From the NCBI GenBank assembly GCA_050084515.1, contig CM114271.1:50592001-50656000 (forward strand): a stretch of 64,000 nt of DNA, read 5' to 3'. A program made the position numbers and the translations under genes. Origin of the DNA: Blasia pusilla (lineage: Eukaryota; Marchantiophyta; Marchantiopsida; Blasiales). Below the pieces are notes generated by a model. That model ran no database searches and was not told where the DNA came from. It saw only the letters and a program-made list of their open reading frames with translations. Positions 24,955 to 36,110 of the stretch are shown piece after piece; positions within the stretch are counted from its first letter, which is position 1; each line of letters opens with the position of its first letter.

Positions 24955-26788
24955 AGCTAAATACTCATAGGCCATGGGCATAACTTTACAAAAAATCTCC
25001 GCCCTATGAAAACACGCTTGTATCCACACATCTGAATCATCAAGATTTAACACCTTTGCCATGTCACGTGAAATAGCTACAAGTAAATCTGGCTCTCTCC
25101 CAAAGAGCAAAAACTACGGTGAAAATGACACCAAGGATGCGTAGCTGCTAACTAAAGCGATAACCCATAGCCAACCATGACAACTTTAGGTCCCACTCCC
25201 TCAATTGTCCCCGCTGCAAGCCATACTTGCGCAATGCTCTCTTCACTGTCTGTACTACTCTCTCTGCCAACCCATCCACCTCAAGATGACCTTTGGACGT
25301 GGTGCGGTGATCTATCAATGCCTGATCACACAAGACCTGAAACTCTCCCCTGAACTCGGTACCCTGGTTAGTCAACACCTCTGCCGGTGCACCAAAGTGA
25401 CTAAGCACACAATCTAGAAACGCAATAGTTGTTCCCTTGCTTGCCTTGTCCGGTAGTGCCACCAACTCTATCCACTTGGAGAAATGCTCCACCATGACCA
25501 ACACGTACCTATGATGACGCCCTGTCAATGGCAAAGATCCTATGAAGTCTAAACTCCATCGATAACATAAACCCATAATTGACAAAGGATGTAACTGCGG
25601 AGTGGGAGCATTGAAGGGTGCTTACACTCGATCATATTCCATACATCTAGCCACAAATTGTTGTACCCCACTATGCATACCGGGCCACCAATATTGAACC
25701 TGGAGTAAGTTGTAAGTACCCTTTACTCCAAAATGCCTCAACTCCTCATGGGCATGTCCCACTACACGTGATTGCTAGGAAGGATGAGGTACCACTGGTA
25801 TCCTACCATCTCCCCATACTCGCAAAATGTGAGTCCCCTCCCACCTGAACCTCCTGGCTCTCTCTAGGATCCAATCCCGCTCCCTAGCACTCATTGTGCT
25901 AGCTATGACACCAGTCGGCAAGAACTCCATAACCTCCACGTCGTCATGGATATCATGATCACATGTTGCCTCCTCACTGACCTCCGGATCCAAAGACTCA
26001 TCATCCAACCCCATCATTGGAGTCACCACCTGCGGCTGACCTGCCATAGTCAACCAACAAAGATAGGCAGATGCATGCCAACCGGGCACCATCTCCTCAT
26101 CACTCTCTCCATGCCATCAAGCTCCTATGTCGTCTCTCTAACTTGGACATGGGTTACGACTCAACCCATCTGCATCTTGGTTCAGCCGACCTGGTCTATG
26201 AACCACCTCAAACTCATATAGTAGTAATAGAGCCCACCTGGCAAGCATTCCCGTAAGCTTGTCGGACTCTATCAACCACCTCAACAGCTGATAATTAGTG
26301 ATAAGTGTGAAAGGGTTGCCGAATAGATAGCACCTGAAATATGCCACTGCCCACACTTCAATCGAGCACTCTCCCTCATAAGAGCTCTACTTTGCCTCTG
26401 CAATGTTGTTCGATCAGTTCGCGTAAGCCATAACGAACTCCCTCTCCTCGTCATCCCTTTGAGCAAGCACTACTTCTAGACCCAAGGTGCTCCAATTCGT
26501 ATGTAATTGGAATGGGCGACCCCTAATCGGTCTCTGTAAAATGGGTGAGGAAGTCAACCTATCCTTGAGCTCATTAAATGCTCCATCTTGATCATCTCTC
26601 CACAACCAAACTTGATCAAGTCTCGTCATCAAGGTCAAAGACTTGGCGATCGCACTAAAACCCTTGACATACCGTCGATAGAAGTTTGCCAGTCCCAAAA
26701 ACGCTCAAAATCGACTCACATCTGTAGGGCGTGGAATCTGCGCAATAGCCTCCATCTTTGTCTAGTGAATACCTAATCCACTCTGGTA
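24955..26788 (-). mobile_element. Ty3/gypsy copy A, downstream half (RT thumb, RNase H, integrase)
   Basis: Minus-strand coding remnants run from 26788 downward: GLANFYRRYVKGFSAIAK (RT connection), RPIRGRPFQLHTNWS and CYLFGNPFTLITNYQLLRWL (RNase H), then RPGRLNQDADGLSRNPC. Integrase follows: YRWSLDFIGSLPL, VLTNQGTEFRGEF and HLEVDGLAERVVQTVKRALR. The integrase D,D,E pattern reads SLDF / LTNQG / HLEVDGL, so the second acidic residue is Asn here. Identity to copy B is high throughout. The element stops near 24955, before the position of the PHD finger in copy B. A TAG lies at 26762 and frames shift several times. The upstream half lies at 34884-35885 beyond a nested insertion. Confidence 0.9.
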
Positions 26789-27539
26789 TGAGGCGCGGTA
26801 AGAGGAGAGTAATAGAGGAGAGAAGAAGAGAGGAAACTACCTTCAACCCAAAGAGATACATTTTTTTGAAGAGAGCTTCTTGTGGTTTGAAGAGAGTTTC
26901 CGTTGGGTTGAAGAGAGGAAGGTTTTTTTGGGAACATTTTTGCAATTTTGTTCTCTATGCTTAGTCACTCCCATAGATTGGCTTTTTCTCTTCCACATTC
27001 AGAAACTTGTCGGAATCCGACGGATTGCAAGTTGCACAAAAAAATAAAATAAAGAATCATTGGAATCACAAATGTCGAACAAATCACTTTTTCCATCTAA
27101 GGTCTGAAAAAAAATTCATAATTTTTCCATAACTGATTATAGGGTGCTTTGAGGTTGCAAAATGAGGTCTTAGATTGTACTTTCATTTGCCAGAACCTTC
27201 ACTTTGAGCTTGAACTCTATTCAGCCCAGGGAAAATGATAGATTCTTTCTAGAACTTGGATGGAAAAAGTGATTTATTCCACATTTATGATTCCACTGAT
27301 TTTTCAGTTTTTTAAATTTTGTGCAAATTGCAACCCGTCGGATTCAGATGGGTTGCCAAAATGTGGAAGAGGGAAAAAAAATCAGTAGGAGTGCCTAAGC
27401 ACTGAAAACAAAAGTGCAAAAAAATTCACAAAAATTTTTCCTCTCTTCAAATCACAGGGAACTCTCTTAAAAAAGTATCTCTTTAGGTTGAAGGTAGTTT
27501 CCTCTCTCCTCTCTTCCTCTCCTCTTACCGCTCCTCATA
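26787..27539. repeat. Foldback-like inverted repeat at the left end of the nested element
   Basis: The left edge begins TATGAGGCGCGGTAAGAGGA and the right edge ends TCCTCTTACCGCTCCTCATA, its inverse with one change. Arms remain similar inward for roughly 300 bp; both contain an inverted block TTTCCTCTCTCCTCT-type tract, a copy of the CAACCCGTCGGA palindrome and GAAAAAGTGATTT-like sequence. A further inverted block pairs 27545-27610 with 27135-27225. Such arms match the long, complex ends of some Mutator-like or foldback elements. Confidence 0.75.
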
Positions 27540-28489
27540 GTTCAAGCTCATGGTGAATATTTTGGGACTTTAAAGTACAATCTAAGACTTCATTTTGCAT
27601 CCTCAAAGTGGTTTGTTTAAAATACTTCGCACTTCTTTGAGGGACAAAATTGGTTGGTGGATTCCTACTCCTACCTCCAACTCTCTTAAAATTACAAGCA
27701 ATACATAGTACATGTGCTTACAAGAGAAATACCTTTTCCCACTTGTCTCTCTTTGGACAAAGTCATCCCAAGAACATGTGGGAAAGCAACAGATGTGTAC
27801 CACATACACCCCTGTGATACTTGAATTCATAATGTTGTTCCTGACCCAATACATCCTTCCTATTCCATTGCCACTATGAACGTCTTTTGTGATGATGATT
27901 TCCATGTTTTCCTCCCGAGCTGATGCGATTCACTTTGCTCTCTCCACCGTTGGCCTACACATTCTATTTCTTCAATCCCATTTCTAGACTCAAACAGAAA
28001 TAGTGGATTGAGATCATCCATCTTCTCCGTGTACATGTTGACATCAATCTTGGGTTGAATCCGGAATGCGAAGGTCTTTGTAATGCGAACATGCTCCAAA
28101 CTCCCTCCGTCTATGAGTCTAAAACCTCCGCCGAGTTTGAAACCGGAACTTGTAAGATTGTTCACTTCCTCTTGAGTGCAATTGGTACCTGCAGCAATGG
28201 GCCAAATCTTGGCGGTATTCCCTAGAGCTCCAATGGTAGCCGGATAAGACTTTCCTTTGGTTATGCCTTTTGTGAGGAAGATATGGAATGCTGCATATTG
28301 TAGCATTGCCCTTGCCTAGTCTTGTTGGCATGCCTCCATGAGTGAAATTCTCTGGCATGCTTGGGACGACCTCTAGGAGGAATGAACACTCTCGGCTCTA
28401 CTTGTGTTGGGGTAGAGGGCATTTTCATGAATGTTCAATCCCTGCAACGACAAAAATGTGAGAAGGGAACAGAAAAAGCTTTGTAAGCA

Positions 28490-29345
28490 AAGAAAATAGC
28501 AACCTATCGAAACCCAACAGGTTGCAAGTCAGAGGCATCCCATGAATGTCTGTGCAACCCCTTGTTTTTTGACGTGTTGCAACACCTAAGAACCTCCTAC
28601 TGCAACCCGTCAGAGTCCAATGGGTTGTAAGTAATATTGGCCACTCCGGCCTTTAAGATCCATCTGCAAACCATCGGAATCCGACAGGTTGCACATGGAT
28701 TTTCCAGCCTCTAACTTGCAACGGGTTGCAAGTCGCAGGCATCCCAGGAATGTCTGAGCAACCCATCAATTTCCGACGGGTTGCGGCACCCAAGAACCTC
28801 CTACTACAACTCGCAGAATCGGACGGGTTTCAAGTAGGAGGCCAGTCCGGTCTCAAAAATCCACGTGCAACACGTCGGATTCCAAAAGCTTGCAAGAAGT
28901 GTCGACACACGAAGCTCTGCAACCTGTTGGAATTCGACAGGTTCCACTTAACTTGCTCTAATGCAAGTTATGCAGAATCCGACGAGTGGCAGATAGATGA
29001 AACTTGTCAAAATCCGACAAGTTGCAGATAGATGCAACTTGTCAGAATCCGACGAGTTACAGACAGATGCAACATGACGGAATTCGACGGGTTGCAGACT
29101 GAGTTAACTCGCAACCTTGCAGCTTGCAACCCGTTGGGATCCAACTATCTGCAGCCCTAGTATACTTGCAACTTGCAATTTGCAACGCGTCGCGATCCGA
29201 CGGGTTGTAGACTGATGCAACATGTCTGGTTCCAACGGGTTGCACACATAGGCAACCAGTCGTGTCCGACGGGTTGCTTGGATTTTGCGATTTGAATTCC
29301 CTATCGTTCCCACGGGTTGCAACTCGAGCTGCAACTTTTCAAATA
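28490..29345. repeat. Palindromic repeat cluster 1
   Basis: About 19 copies, spaced every 30-60 bp, of an imperfect dyad whose arms approximate CAACCCGTCGGA and TCCGACGGGTTG, usually preceded by TG and followed by CA. Copies start near 28500, 28603, 28667, 28760, 28805, 28867, 28919, 29005, 29040, 29068, 29126, 29177, 29216 and 29252 among others. Each could form a ~12-bp stem hairpin. Spacers are unlike one another. Confidence 0.85.
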
Positions 29346-30614
29346 ATTCTCAGCATGAGCTCGAAACGAGGAAATATTAAACTCACCTACCGCATGAAGT
29401 TTCCCCATTGTCTCATTCGTACGGTCCACCAATTGAGCCAAGAGCACAACTCTATGTACTTCCCCTCAATCGCATGCTTCCTCCACCACCCATGAAGTTC
29501 TTCTTGGCACTCCATGGCTTGTTTCAAGGTTTTGCTGTCCTTGTAGCGTTGGAGTAGAGCGACATGCTCAGTTCTCTTATTCTCCTTGATGCAAGATTTG
29601 GAGTACCGGGTCACAGATTGTTGCCAATGGAAAGCATCCGAACTTTCCCTCTTTGGTTGAACTTCTCCACCTGAGAACACTTCCCTGATAGCAATCCATC
29701 CCGGTTTTGCATTATCCACCATGAATCCATAAATTTCCGGAGGTGGCCTTTTTTTTTCCTTCACCACCTCCAATAAGAGTAACCAATACATCTTCAAACT
29801 GCCAACGTCTTCTGCTTTTACCTCAAAGACAAATATGGTTTTGAGTCCCTTCTCCACATGGTCGTAAACGTGAGTACCCATAGTCAACCATCCATTGAAC
29901 ACTCTGTAGCAAATATCAAAGCTTACCCAACTGCCATAAAGATCCTCCCCTTCCCTCATTTGATCAATAAGATTGAGGCTATTGGATGGCCTTATCGTTG
30001 ACACTTTGAAGACATAAGCTCTGGATCCCTCGCCTCCCTGGCCCATGAACTGCCATCTCTGAATAAATGGAAATTTGGAGTTAGCCTTGATTCTGGCAAT
30101 GGCATCCATTTCGGCCATTCTTCCATCAAGTACTCGTATTTAACGCAGCAATTTCCTGAAGCATTCAGGATGAGCGAGAAATGCAAGATTTTCCCAAAGT
30201 TGTTTCTCCTCAAAAACCATGATCTTGCTTTGGCCAGGGATTCCAAGAATTTGTTCACAAATTTGTGATGTTGTTGTCAACTTGATCACTCGGGCTTGTA
30301 TCCCTGAGAGTTTCTATATACCCCAACCACTTTCTTTGCCACATCCTCCTTGATGTGTCTCTGAATTGCACCGATAGCATGATGAGTGTGGGAGCCAACA
30401 TGAACTGCCAGCTTGGTGAACTCGGATGTAGAACTGTAGTTGTGCATAATGAAAAATATGTACGCTGGACACGCTCCAATGCAGAAAGGGGATGCCTAAC
30501 AATGAGGACATCGATGGACTCTTGGCGGTATGGTCGCACCAACCTTATATGGAGTTTTTGCATTCTTTGGGGGGAATTGCGACGTATTGACTCACCCATT
30601 GCGCTCAAGATATG

Positions 30615-30820
30615 GGGAGAAACAATCCAGACCACCTGGAATTGAAGCACTAGTCCGTTGAAGCCTGCACCTCGATGACGGACGTGCATACCCTTTCCAT
30701 CTTTCACTCCAGGGCTTCAACGCATTGGCGGGGAGAAACAATCCAAGGACCACCTAGAATTGAAGCACTAGTCCGTTGAAGCCTGCACCATCGATGACGG
30801 TCCGACTTTCTGTGCATACC
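30615..30820. repeat. Tandem duplication, ~85-bp unit, ~120 bp apart
   Basis: The block GGGAGAAACAATCCA..GAAGCCTGCACC at about 30616-30672 recurs at 30733-30791, followed in both by a GATGACGG and GTGCATACCCTT context. It lies between two transposase pieces and helps explain their frame break. Confidence 0.8.
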
Positions 30821-31679
30821 CTTCAAGCATCCTCCATCTTTCTTTTCAGTAGGACCAGCAAGTGGAGGCAACTCAAAAATGCAATTATCATCGTAGGTGG
30901 ATGGCAGCTCGTCGACAAAAATATGCTTGAGCATTTTAAAGGGTAGATACGACAACAAACTATTGCCCGAAACTTGCAACAAGAACGAGTAGGCAGAGGC
31001 AAGGTCCGGTTGATGTCCAAAAAATCCACTGAGTTTGACGACATCCAAAATCTGTTCAAGAAGTACAACATTGTCACGAACGTGTGAAGTTGGAGTCGAT
31101 GTTGGATCTACAAAGCTAGGAGTGGCAAACTTAGAGCTTGATGCACTAGGAAATGGCAGACCGTCTACTTGGGAAACAAAAGGCTTGAGAGGCAAGCCAT
31201 AAACTCTATATTGACCATTTGTATGAGGTTGGAAATTCCATACTTTAGAGTCTCCAATCATTGGATGGAGTGTCTCACCTACGACGTCCTGTATACCGTC
31301 CATCCTAACATCCTTGGAAACAAAGATTGTTCCAATTTGGAGAAGAAATCATAGTGAGAGGAAATTTTCATCCACTCGTTTGTAAGACTCACAAGCTTAC
31401 GGTCGAATTATTTCTGATTGAGGAAGGGCTGCTAGATGAGTGCCATAGATGAGTTTCACATAAGTACCCATTTGCAGATAATTCCACCAGGAGAAGAATG
31501 AGAATAAGAATAAGAATGAGATTGAGAATGTTTAATTTATAATGAATAGTGACTGTAATTCTCTTGACAAAAATCGATTGACAAGCTGTTGGTTGGTAGG
31601 TGAGATTGTCTGACACTGTGGATTCCCCTGGGATTGATCACATTGCAAGTTTTCGGATTGCTTCAGGTTAATAAACCAT

Positions 31680-32300
31680 TAACAAGGTTAGTTCAACCTA
31701 TCAGAGTCCGATAGGTTGCAAATTTTTGGAATCCGAATGGTTAAGAATTATCGGAGGCGGACAAGTTGCAACACGTCAGACATAGGCAGGTTGCAAAGCC
31801 AAGGAGTCTGTCTGGTTGCAAAAAAAACTATTTTCCGCCACTTGCAACCCGCCAGAGTCCAAGTGCCACTTGCAACCCATCAGAGTCCGTTGGGTTGAAC
31901 GGGACTCTCAATCGGTACCCCCTGCCCGTGCAATCTGTCTGGTTTTGTTAGAGTCGGGATGCACGGGGATCTCAGATGGATTTCCTACCGCAACCCGTCG
32001 GACTCCAACGGGTTGCACTGAGACCTCGCCTTAATTTTCCTTATCAAGGGAACCGTGCAACCCGTCGTAGGTTGATGGATTGCCATGGGTCCTCGCCTTA
32101 ATACCCCACGAAAAGGGTAGCGTGCAACTCGTCGAAGGTCGACGGGTTGCTCGGGAATCTTGCCTTGTTATCCCATGACGAGGAAATCGTGCAACCCGTC
32201 GTAGATCGATGGGTTGCCCGGGGACCTCGCCTAAATACCCCACGACGAGAGAAGCGTGCAACTCATCAGAGTCTGACGCGTTGCACGTTCAACGAGTCTG
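31680..32300. repeat. Palindromic repeat cluster 2
   Basis: About 12 copies of the same dyad as cluster 1, on the other side of the transposase remnant. Clear copies: 31695 (CAACCTATCAGA / TCCGATAGGTTG), 31990, 32056, 32124, 32190 and 32256. The four copies at 32056-32256 recur with ~67-bp period, and their centres differ (GTAGGTTGAT, GAAGGTCGAC, GTAGATCGAT). Confidence 0.85.
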
Positions 32301-32389
32301 ACGGATTGCACATTTTCCACGTGCAAAGTATCGTAACGGCCAACGTCACCATTGGTGCAACGGTTCCCACGAACCAACGGTCAGCTTAA

Positions 32390-33240
32390 CGGCTAAAAAA
32401 GTATAAAAGGCAGAGATTTTGCTCATTTCGCGGAAGGAAAAAGGGAATATCCCTCCTCTTTATATACTCACAAGGGATCCACAAGAGTACAAAATAGGGC
32501 TAATCTTATCTTGTGCCACATGGCTTCCTCTCAAGGGTTAGCCAATCACATTTTGACACAAGTAGATTACCTCTTATCTCTTCCAAAATATCCTCCTTAC
32601 TCACTTCATATCTTCCAAACTATCCCAACTACCCTAGCCACCAACCAAGACTACTTTTTCTTTTCTTTCATTAAAGCACCAACCCCACTATTTTATTTTT
32701 ATGATCCCATATTTTATTTATTACCTCTTTTCCTAAATTTGGGCCCGCATAAAAGAGTCACTATAAAGAGGTTCAAACTTGGGAATTTCCTTTTCTTAAG
32801 CTAATTTACTTAATACTAATAAAACTCTCTCTAACGGCGGAGCACATATTGATACTAGATGGGTGTCACCTTGCAGAGCATACCAGATTTACTGTCGGGG
32901 AAGGCGTTGGGACTCAAATAATCTTATATGGGACCGTTATGATGTACCTAGGGGGGGCCAAGGCTCTTGAATTCCCCAACATTCTCAATCCCCATCTACA
33001 ATCGGCCACAGGAGCCACTTGTATCCCAAGACATTCCTTTTGTACAGGAACCTAGGAGAGTTAGGAGTAAATTTGTAGATGCTGAGGATGAAGAAATCAT
33101 AGACTAGATCAAATATAAATTTATGAGCTTCCCTCGGATGTAATAAAGGACAAGCACTTTTTCCAACATGATGGTTTTTGAAAACTTTTGCTGAATTGTT
33201 GTTCTTTTGTGTTCACAGAGCTCGTTCTTGTCGATTGTCT
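32390..33240. other. Nested-element interior, nothing recognised
   Basis: Includes AAAAAAGTATAAAAGGC at about 32395, a TATA-like box pointing rightward, then ORF 32511-32804 without a recognisable domain. A promoter for a lost plus-strand gene of the element is possible, but nothing else supports it. Confidence 0.3.
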
Positions 33241-33254
33241 TGATATGTCTACTG

Positions 33255-34335
33255 GATGTTGTTTATTTTGCAACCCAAGACGATTTTGACGGGTTGCGAA
33301 GGATGGAATAATTGTGCAGGTTGTCGGATTACGACTGGTCGCAAACTAGAGCCCAGTTTGCAACCTATTGGATTCTGATGGGTTGCAAATGAGGAACTAG
33401 GGACCAAGTTTGGAATTTTCCGGATTTCGATAAGTTGCACGTCCTAGACAAGGTTTGCAACATGTCGGATTACAACAAGTTGCAAACCAAAGACCAGGTT
33501 GCAACCAAGTTTTCTGGTTGACTTGAAAGCTCTATGTTTTTGTTTCTCCTTTAGGGTGGACATTTTTTTTCATCTTCCAACCTGTCGGGTTCCGACGGGT
33601 TGGAAGATGTATGCAAAAATTCTCTGGTCTTGCGACATTTGCGACGGGAAGATAAGCACAACTTATCTTCACGTGTCCTGCAACCCGTCGGATTCCGATA
33701 GGTTGCATTTCCCGATGCAGCTTGTGAAGCTCTCCTTTTGATTTCTTGATGTGATTCAACCTGTCGGATTCCGATAAGTTGCATGTGTAAACTGACTATT
33801 GTGAATTTTTGGGATCCTTCCCTCTATATCTTTTTTCGTACCTAGCTTATGTCACGAGTAAAAAATCTATTGAACAGGATATGTCTTCATAGCAGTTTAA
33901 CCCTTATGAATCCTAATCTTGTCATGCAACGTGTCAAAATCCAACATGTTACAGGTCCGGATGATTGGCTGGTTGCAGGATTGCGTGTTAATACAACCCA
34001 TCAATTTTTTATGGGTTGCTTGTCTGCACGCAGCCAGTGGAGGTCTTCTTCAGAGCCCTTTCAACCTTTCGGATTTTGACAAGTTGCTGGTCCCGAGTAC
34101 TCAATTCTATGAATTTTAGATGACTTCCCTCTTTAAAAAATTTCGTACCTACCAAGGTTATGTCACGAGTAACAAAAAATTTGAAACATGAAATATCTTG
34201 ATAATTTTCTTCTTTTATTGTTACCCTTATGAATGTTAATCCTGTCATCCAACCTGTCGGTATCCGACCTGTAGCAGGTCCGGATGATTGAAAAAAGTTG
34301 TAATCTGTCGATTTTCGACGGGTTGCATGTTTGGA
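33255..34335. repeat. Palindromic repeat cluster 3
   Basis: About 11 more copies of the dyad, including near-perfect ones at 33578 (arms CAACCTGTCGGG / TCCGACGGGTTG) and 33682 (CAACCCGTCGGA / TCCGATAGGTTG). Others lie at 33271, 33358, 33463, 33758, 33926, 34250 and 34304. Two ~60-bp blocks (33815-33870 and 34110-34190) around TACC..TTATGTCACGAGTAA repeat each other. Confidence 0.85.
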
Positions 34336-34883
34336 GGAAGCATTTGGAGGACTGCTTCTGACGGCCGTCAACTCATACGAGCAGAGGTTTTTGGACAAAT
34401 ATTCGTGCAATCTGTCAGAGGAAAGCCACCAACTCATATGAGAATAGGTGATATTTCAACTCATTTACTTTTCCGGTCATATTTCAACTCATTTACTTTT
34501 CCGATCATATTTCATCTTCCTTGTTTTGCCCTACAATACCGGAATTCCACCTATAAATTCGTTGATGATGGGGGACTGGTCTCTCTAGCAGGAGGGAGAA
34601 GCAAAACATTCCTGCACTTTCATGACTGATTATTGACGATAATATTTCCATCTTCACATCTTGGTTTGAAAAAATATGGTTAGTTTTTCCTCCAAAGTGG
34701 TGCACTTCTTACTCTCTTTAAAAAATTTCTTGCATTTGAAATAGGGGAGAAACCTAAAAAATTGATGAAATTTTTTAAGAGAGTTTAAGGATTTGGTCCT
34801 TTTTCTTTTTAAGAGAGACTCTCCTCTCTTCCTCTCTTCCTCTCCTCTCCCACTCTCTCCTTCCTGAATACTAGCCCCCCTCA

Positions 34884-35885
34884 GGTATATGGTGTGTCCC
34901 AAGTACTCAATCTACTCTTGAAAGAATTTGTACTTGCCTGGATGTAACTTCAGTCCATATAATTGCAATCTCCAAAACATCTCTTCCAAGTGTTGCTCAT
35001 GCTCCTCGATCAACCGTGGCAGTGAAGATAAGAATATCATCTATGTAACACCGTACAAAATCCAAGCCATCCAGAATCCTATCCATCACTCTCTGAAACT
35101 CCGCACGCGCGTTCTTCAACCCAAATGGTAAGAACCGCCACTGATACAAGAAATCTCTCCCAAACTGATCTATCCCCCATAATGTTGACTTCTCCTTATC
35201 CTCCGACCTAATAGGAAGCTGATGATAGCCAACACATAGATCTAAAGTACTTAAGATCTTTGCATGCCCTACTGCATCAAAGATCTCCTTAGGATCGAGT
35301 AGGGATGGCATATCGATTCGACTTCGTTTGTCGGTTGATAGGTTGGTTATCCCCGCACATCCGCCTATCCGTCCAATTGCCATACATATCCTTCTTTGCC
35401 GACAGGACTTTGGCAGATGCATATTCCCCATGCAATAACTCCATAAGTCCTGCCTCCAACAAGTCCTGACTCTTGCTCTGAATCAAGGTTCGCTCCATAT
35501 CAAAATACCTATAGGATTGACGAAAGATCGACGTATCACTAGCCAACTCAATCTGTATCCCGGGACCCTTCAGCGTACCCAAGTCTCTCATACTGAAGGC
35601 AAAACATATGACATGCTCTCTGAGAAACTTATGAACCCACCGTCGCTCTCCTCCTATCAACTTGAGATATATTACGGGCTCCTAAGTCTCCATCGTGACC
35701 TCACTCGGAGAGGACGCAACCTTCGGCTTGGTTGCTATGTAGCAACCCTAGCCACCTCCGTGACATCCACTCCACTCTGACCTCCTACACCATCCTCCAC
35801 ATCCAAAAAATGAATATGTACTGCTTGGCCGCCTTCATACTCTTCGCTCGAACGACGTCCCAAGAAGTCTATGGGTGCCTATTGC
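34884..35885 (-). mobile_element. Ty3/gypsy copy A, upstream half (reverse transcriptase)
   Basis: Minus strand: an RT N-terminal region at 35660-35289 (RRWVHKFLREHVICFAFSMR, DRRMCGDNQPINRQTKSNRY), then the palm with LCVGYHQLPIR, QWRFLPFGLKNARAEFQR and the catalytic box CYIDDILIF near 35037-35050. It ends at 34884 in EYLGHTIY, where the nested element begins. A TAG occurs at 34912. Upstream, similarity to copy B continues to about 35885 (equivalent to B ~47270) and then stops. The methyltransferase, protease and Gag parts are absent here, so this copy cannot show whether it once had a methyltransferase. Confidence 0.9.
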
Positions 35886-36110
35886 TCCAAAAATATTGTG
35901 TGATCTCGATGTATATGTATGGGTTGATTTCTGTACATGTGTGGATCTACCCGTATGTGGGAAAGATCGGTGTTGTGTGGTGTGGATGTGACCAGCGATG
36001 AATGTTGTGTAGGGATATGTATGAGCACGACATTTGTCTCTAGTTGGTCCTTAAGCTTGAAGATTCATTTATGATGCTACCAATTGAAAGGATCTTGTCT
36101 AATTTGACTC
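35886..36110. other. Junction DNA between gypsy copy A and a copia-type LTR
   Basis: Contains sequence resembling 2300-2366 and the phrase GTTGTGTAGGGATATGTATG, which resembles the outer end of gypsy copies B and C in inverse orientation. It appears rearranged, and no gene is present. Confidence 0.35.

Larger units (their letters stand above)
27603..31303 (-). pseudogene. Mutator-like transposase with SWIM zinc finger, decayed
   Basis: Minus-strand pieces in order: 31303-30704 (leader), 30118-29387, a segment near 28430-28306, then 27905-27603. The middle piece has a DDE-transposase-like core, with FMVDNAKPGWIAIREVFSGG followed by DAFHWQQSVTRYSKSCI, matching the MULE pattern of D...Ai..vF...fHw.q. 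The last piece holds CCFPTCSWDDF followed by GKRYFSCKHMYYVLLVIL, a SWIM finger (C-x-C..C-x-H type). An AT-hook-like RGRPKHARE sits near 28380. Frames shift repeatedly, and about 1 kb of palindromic repeats (28490-29340) separates core from SWIM piece, as an intron would. Confidence 0.6.
26789..34883 (-). mobile_element. Nested Mutator-like element inside gypsy copy A
   Basis: Gypsy copy A is uninterrupted protein-wise if 26789-34883 is removed: the RT segment ending GHTIY on one side resumes with SGLGIH on the other in the same frame. Both ends of the insert begin, read inward, with TGAGG. The flanks share GGTA at 26785-26788 and 34884-34887. With slightly shifted boundaries a 9-bp imperfect duplication (GGTATGAGG / GGTATATGG) is possible, and 9 bp is typical of Mutator-like elements. 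Inside are a decayed MULE-type transposase with SWIM finger (minus strand) and three clusters of a ~30-bp imperfect palindrome. The insert could be composite. Confidence 0.65.

Noticed and set aside
28490-34335. CRISPR-like array
   Set aside because: Eukaryotic setting, degenerate palindromes with irregular spacing, no uniform spacers and no cas genes.
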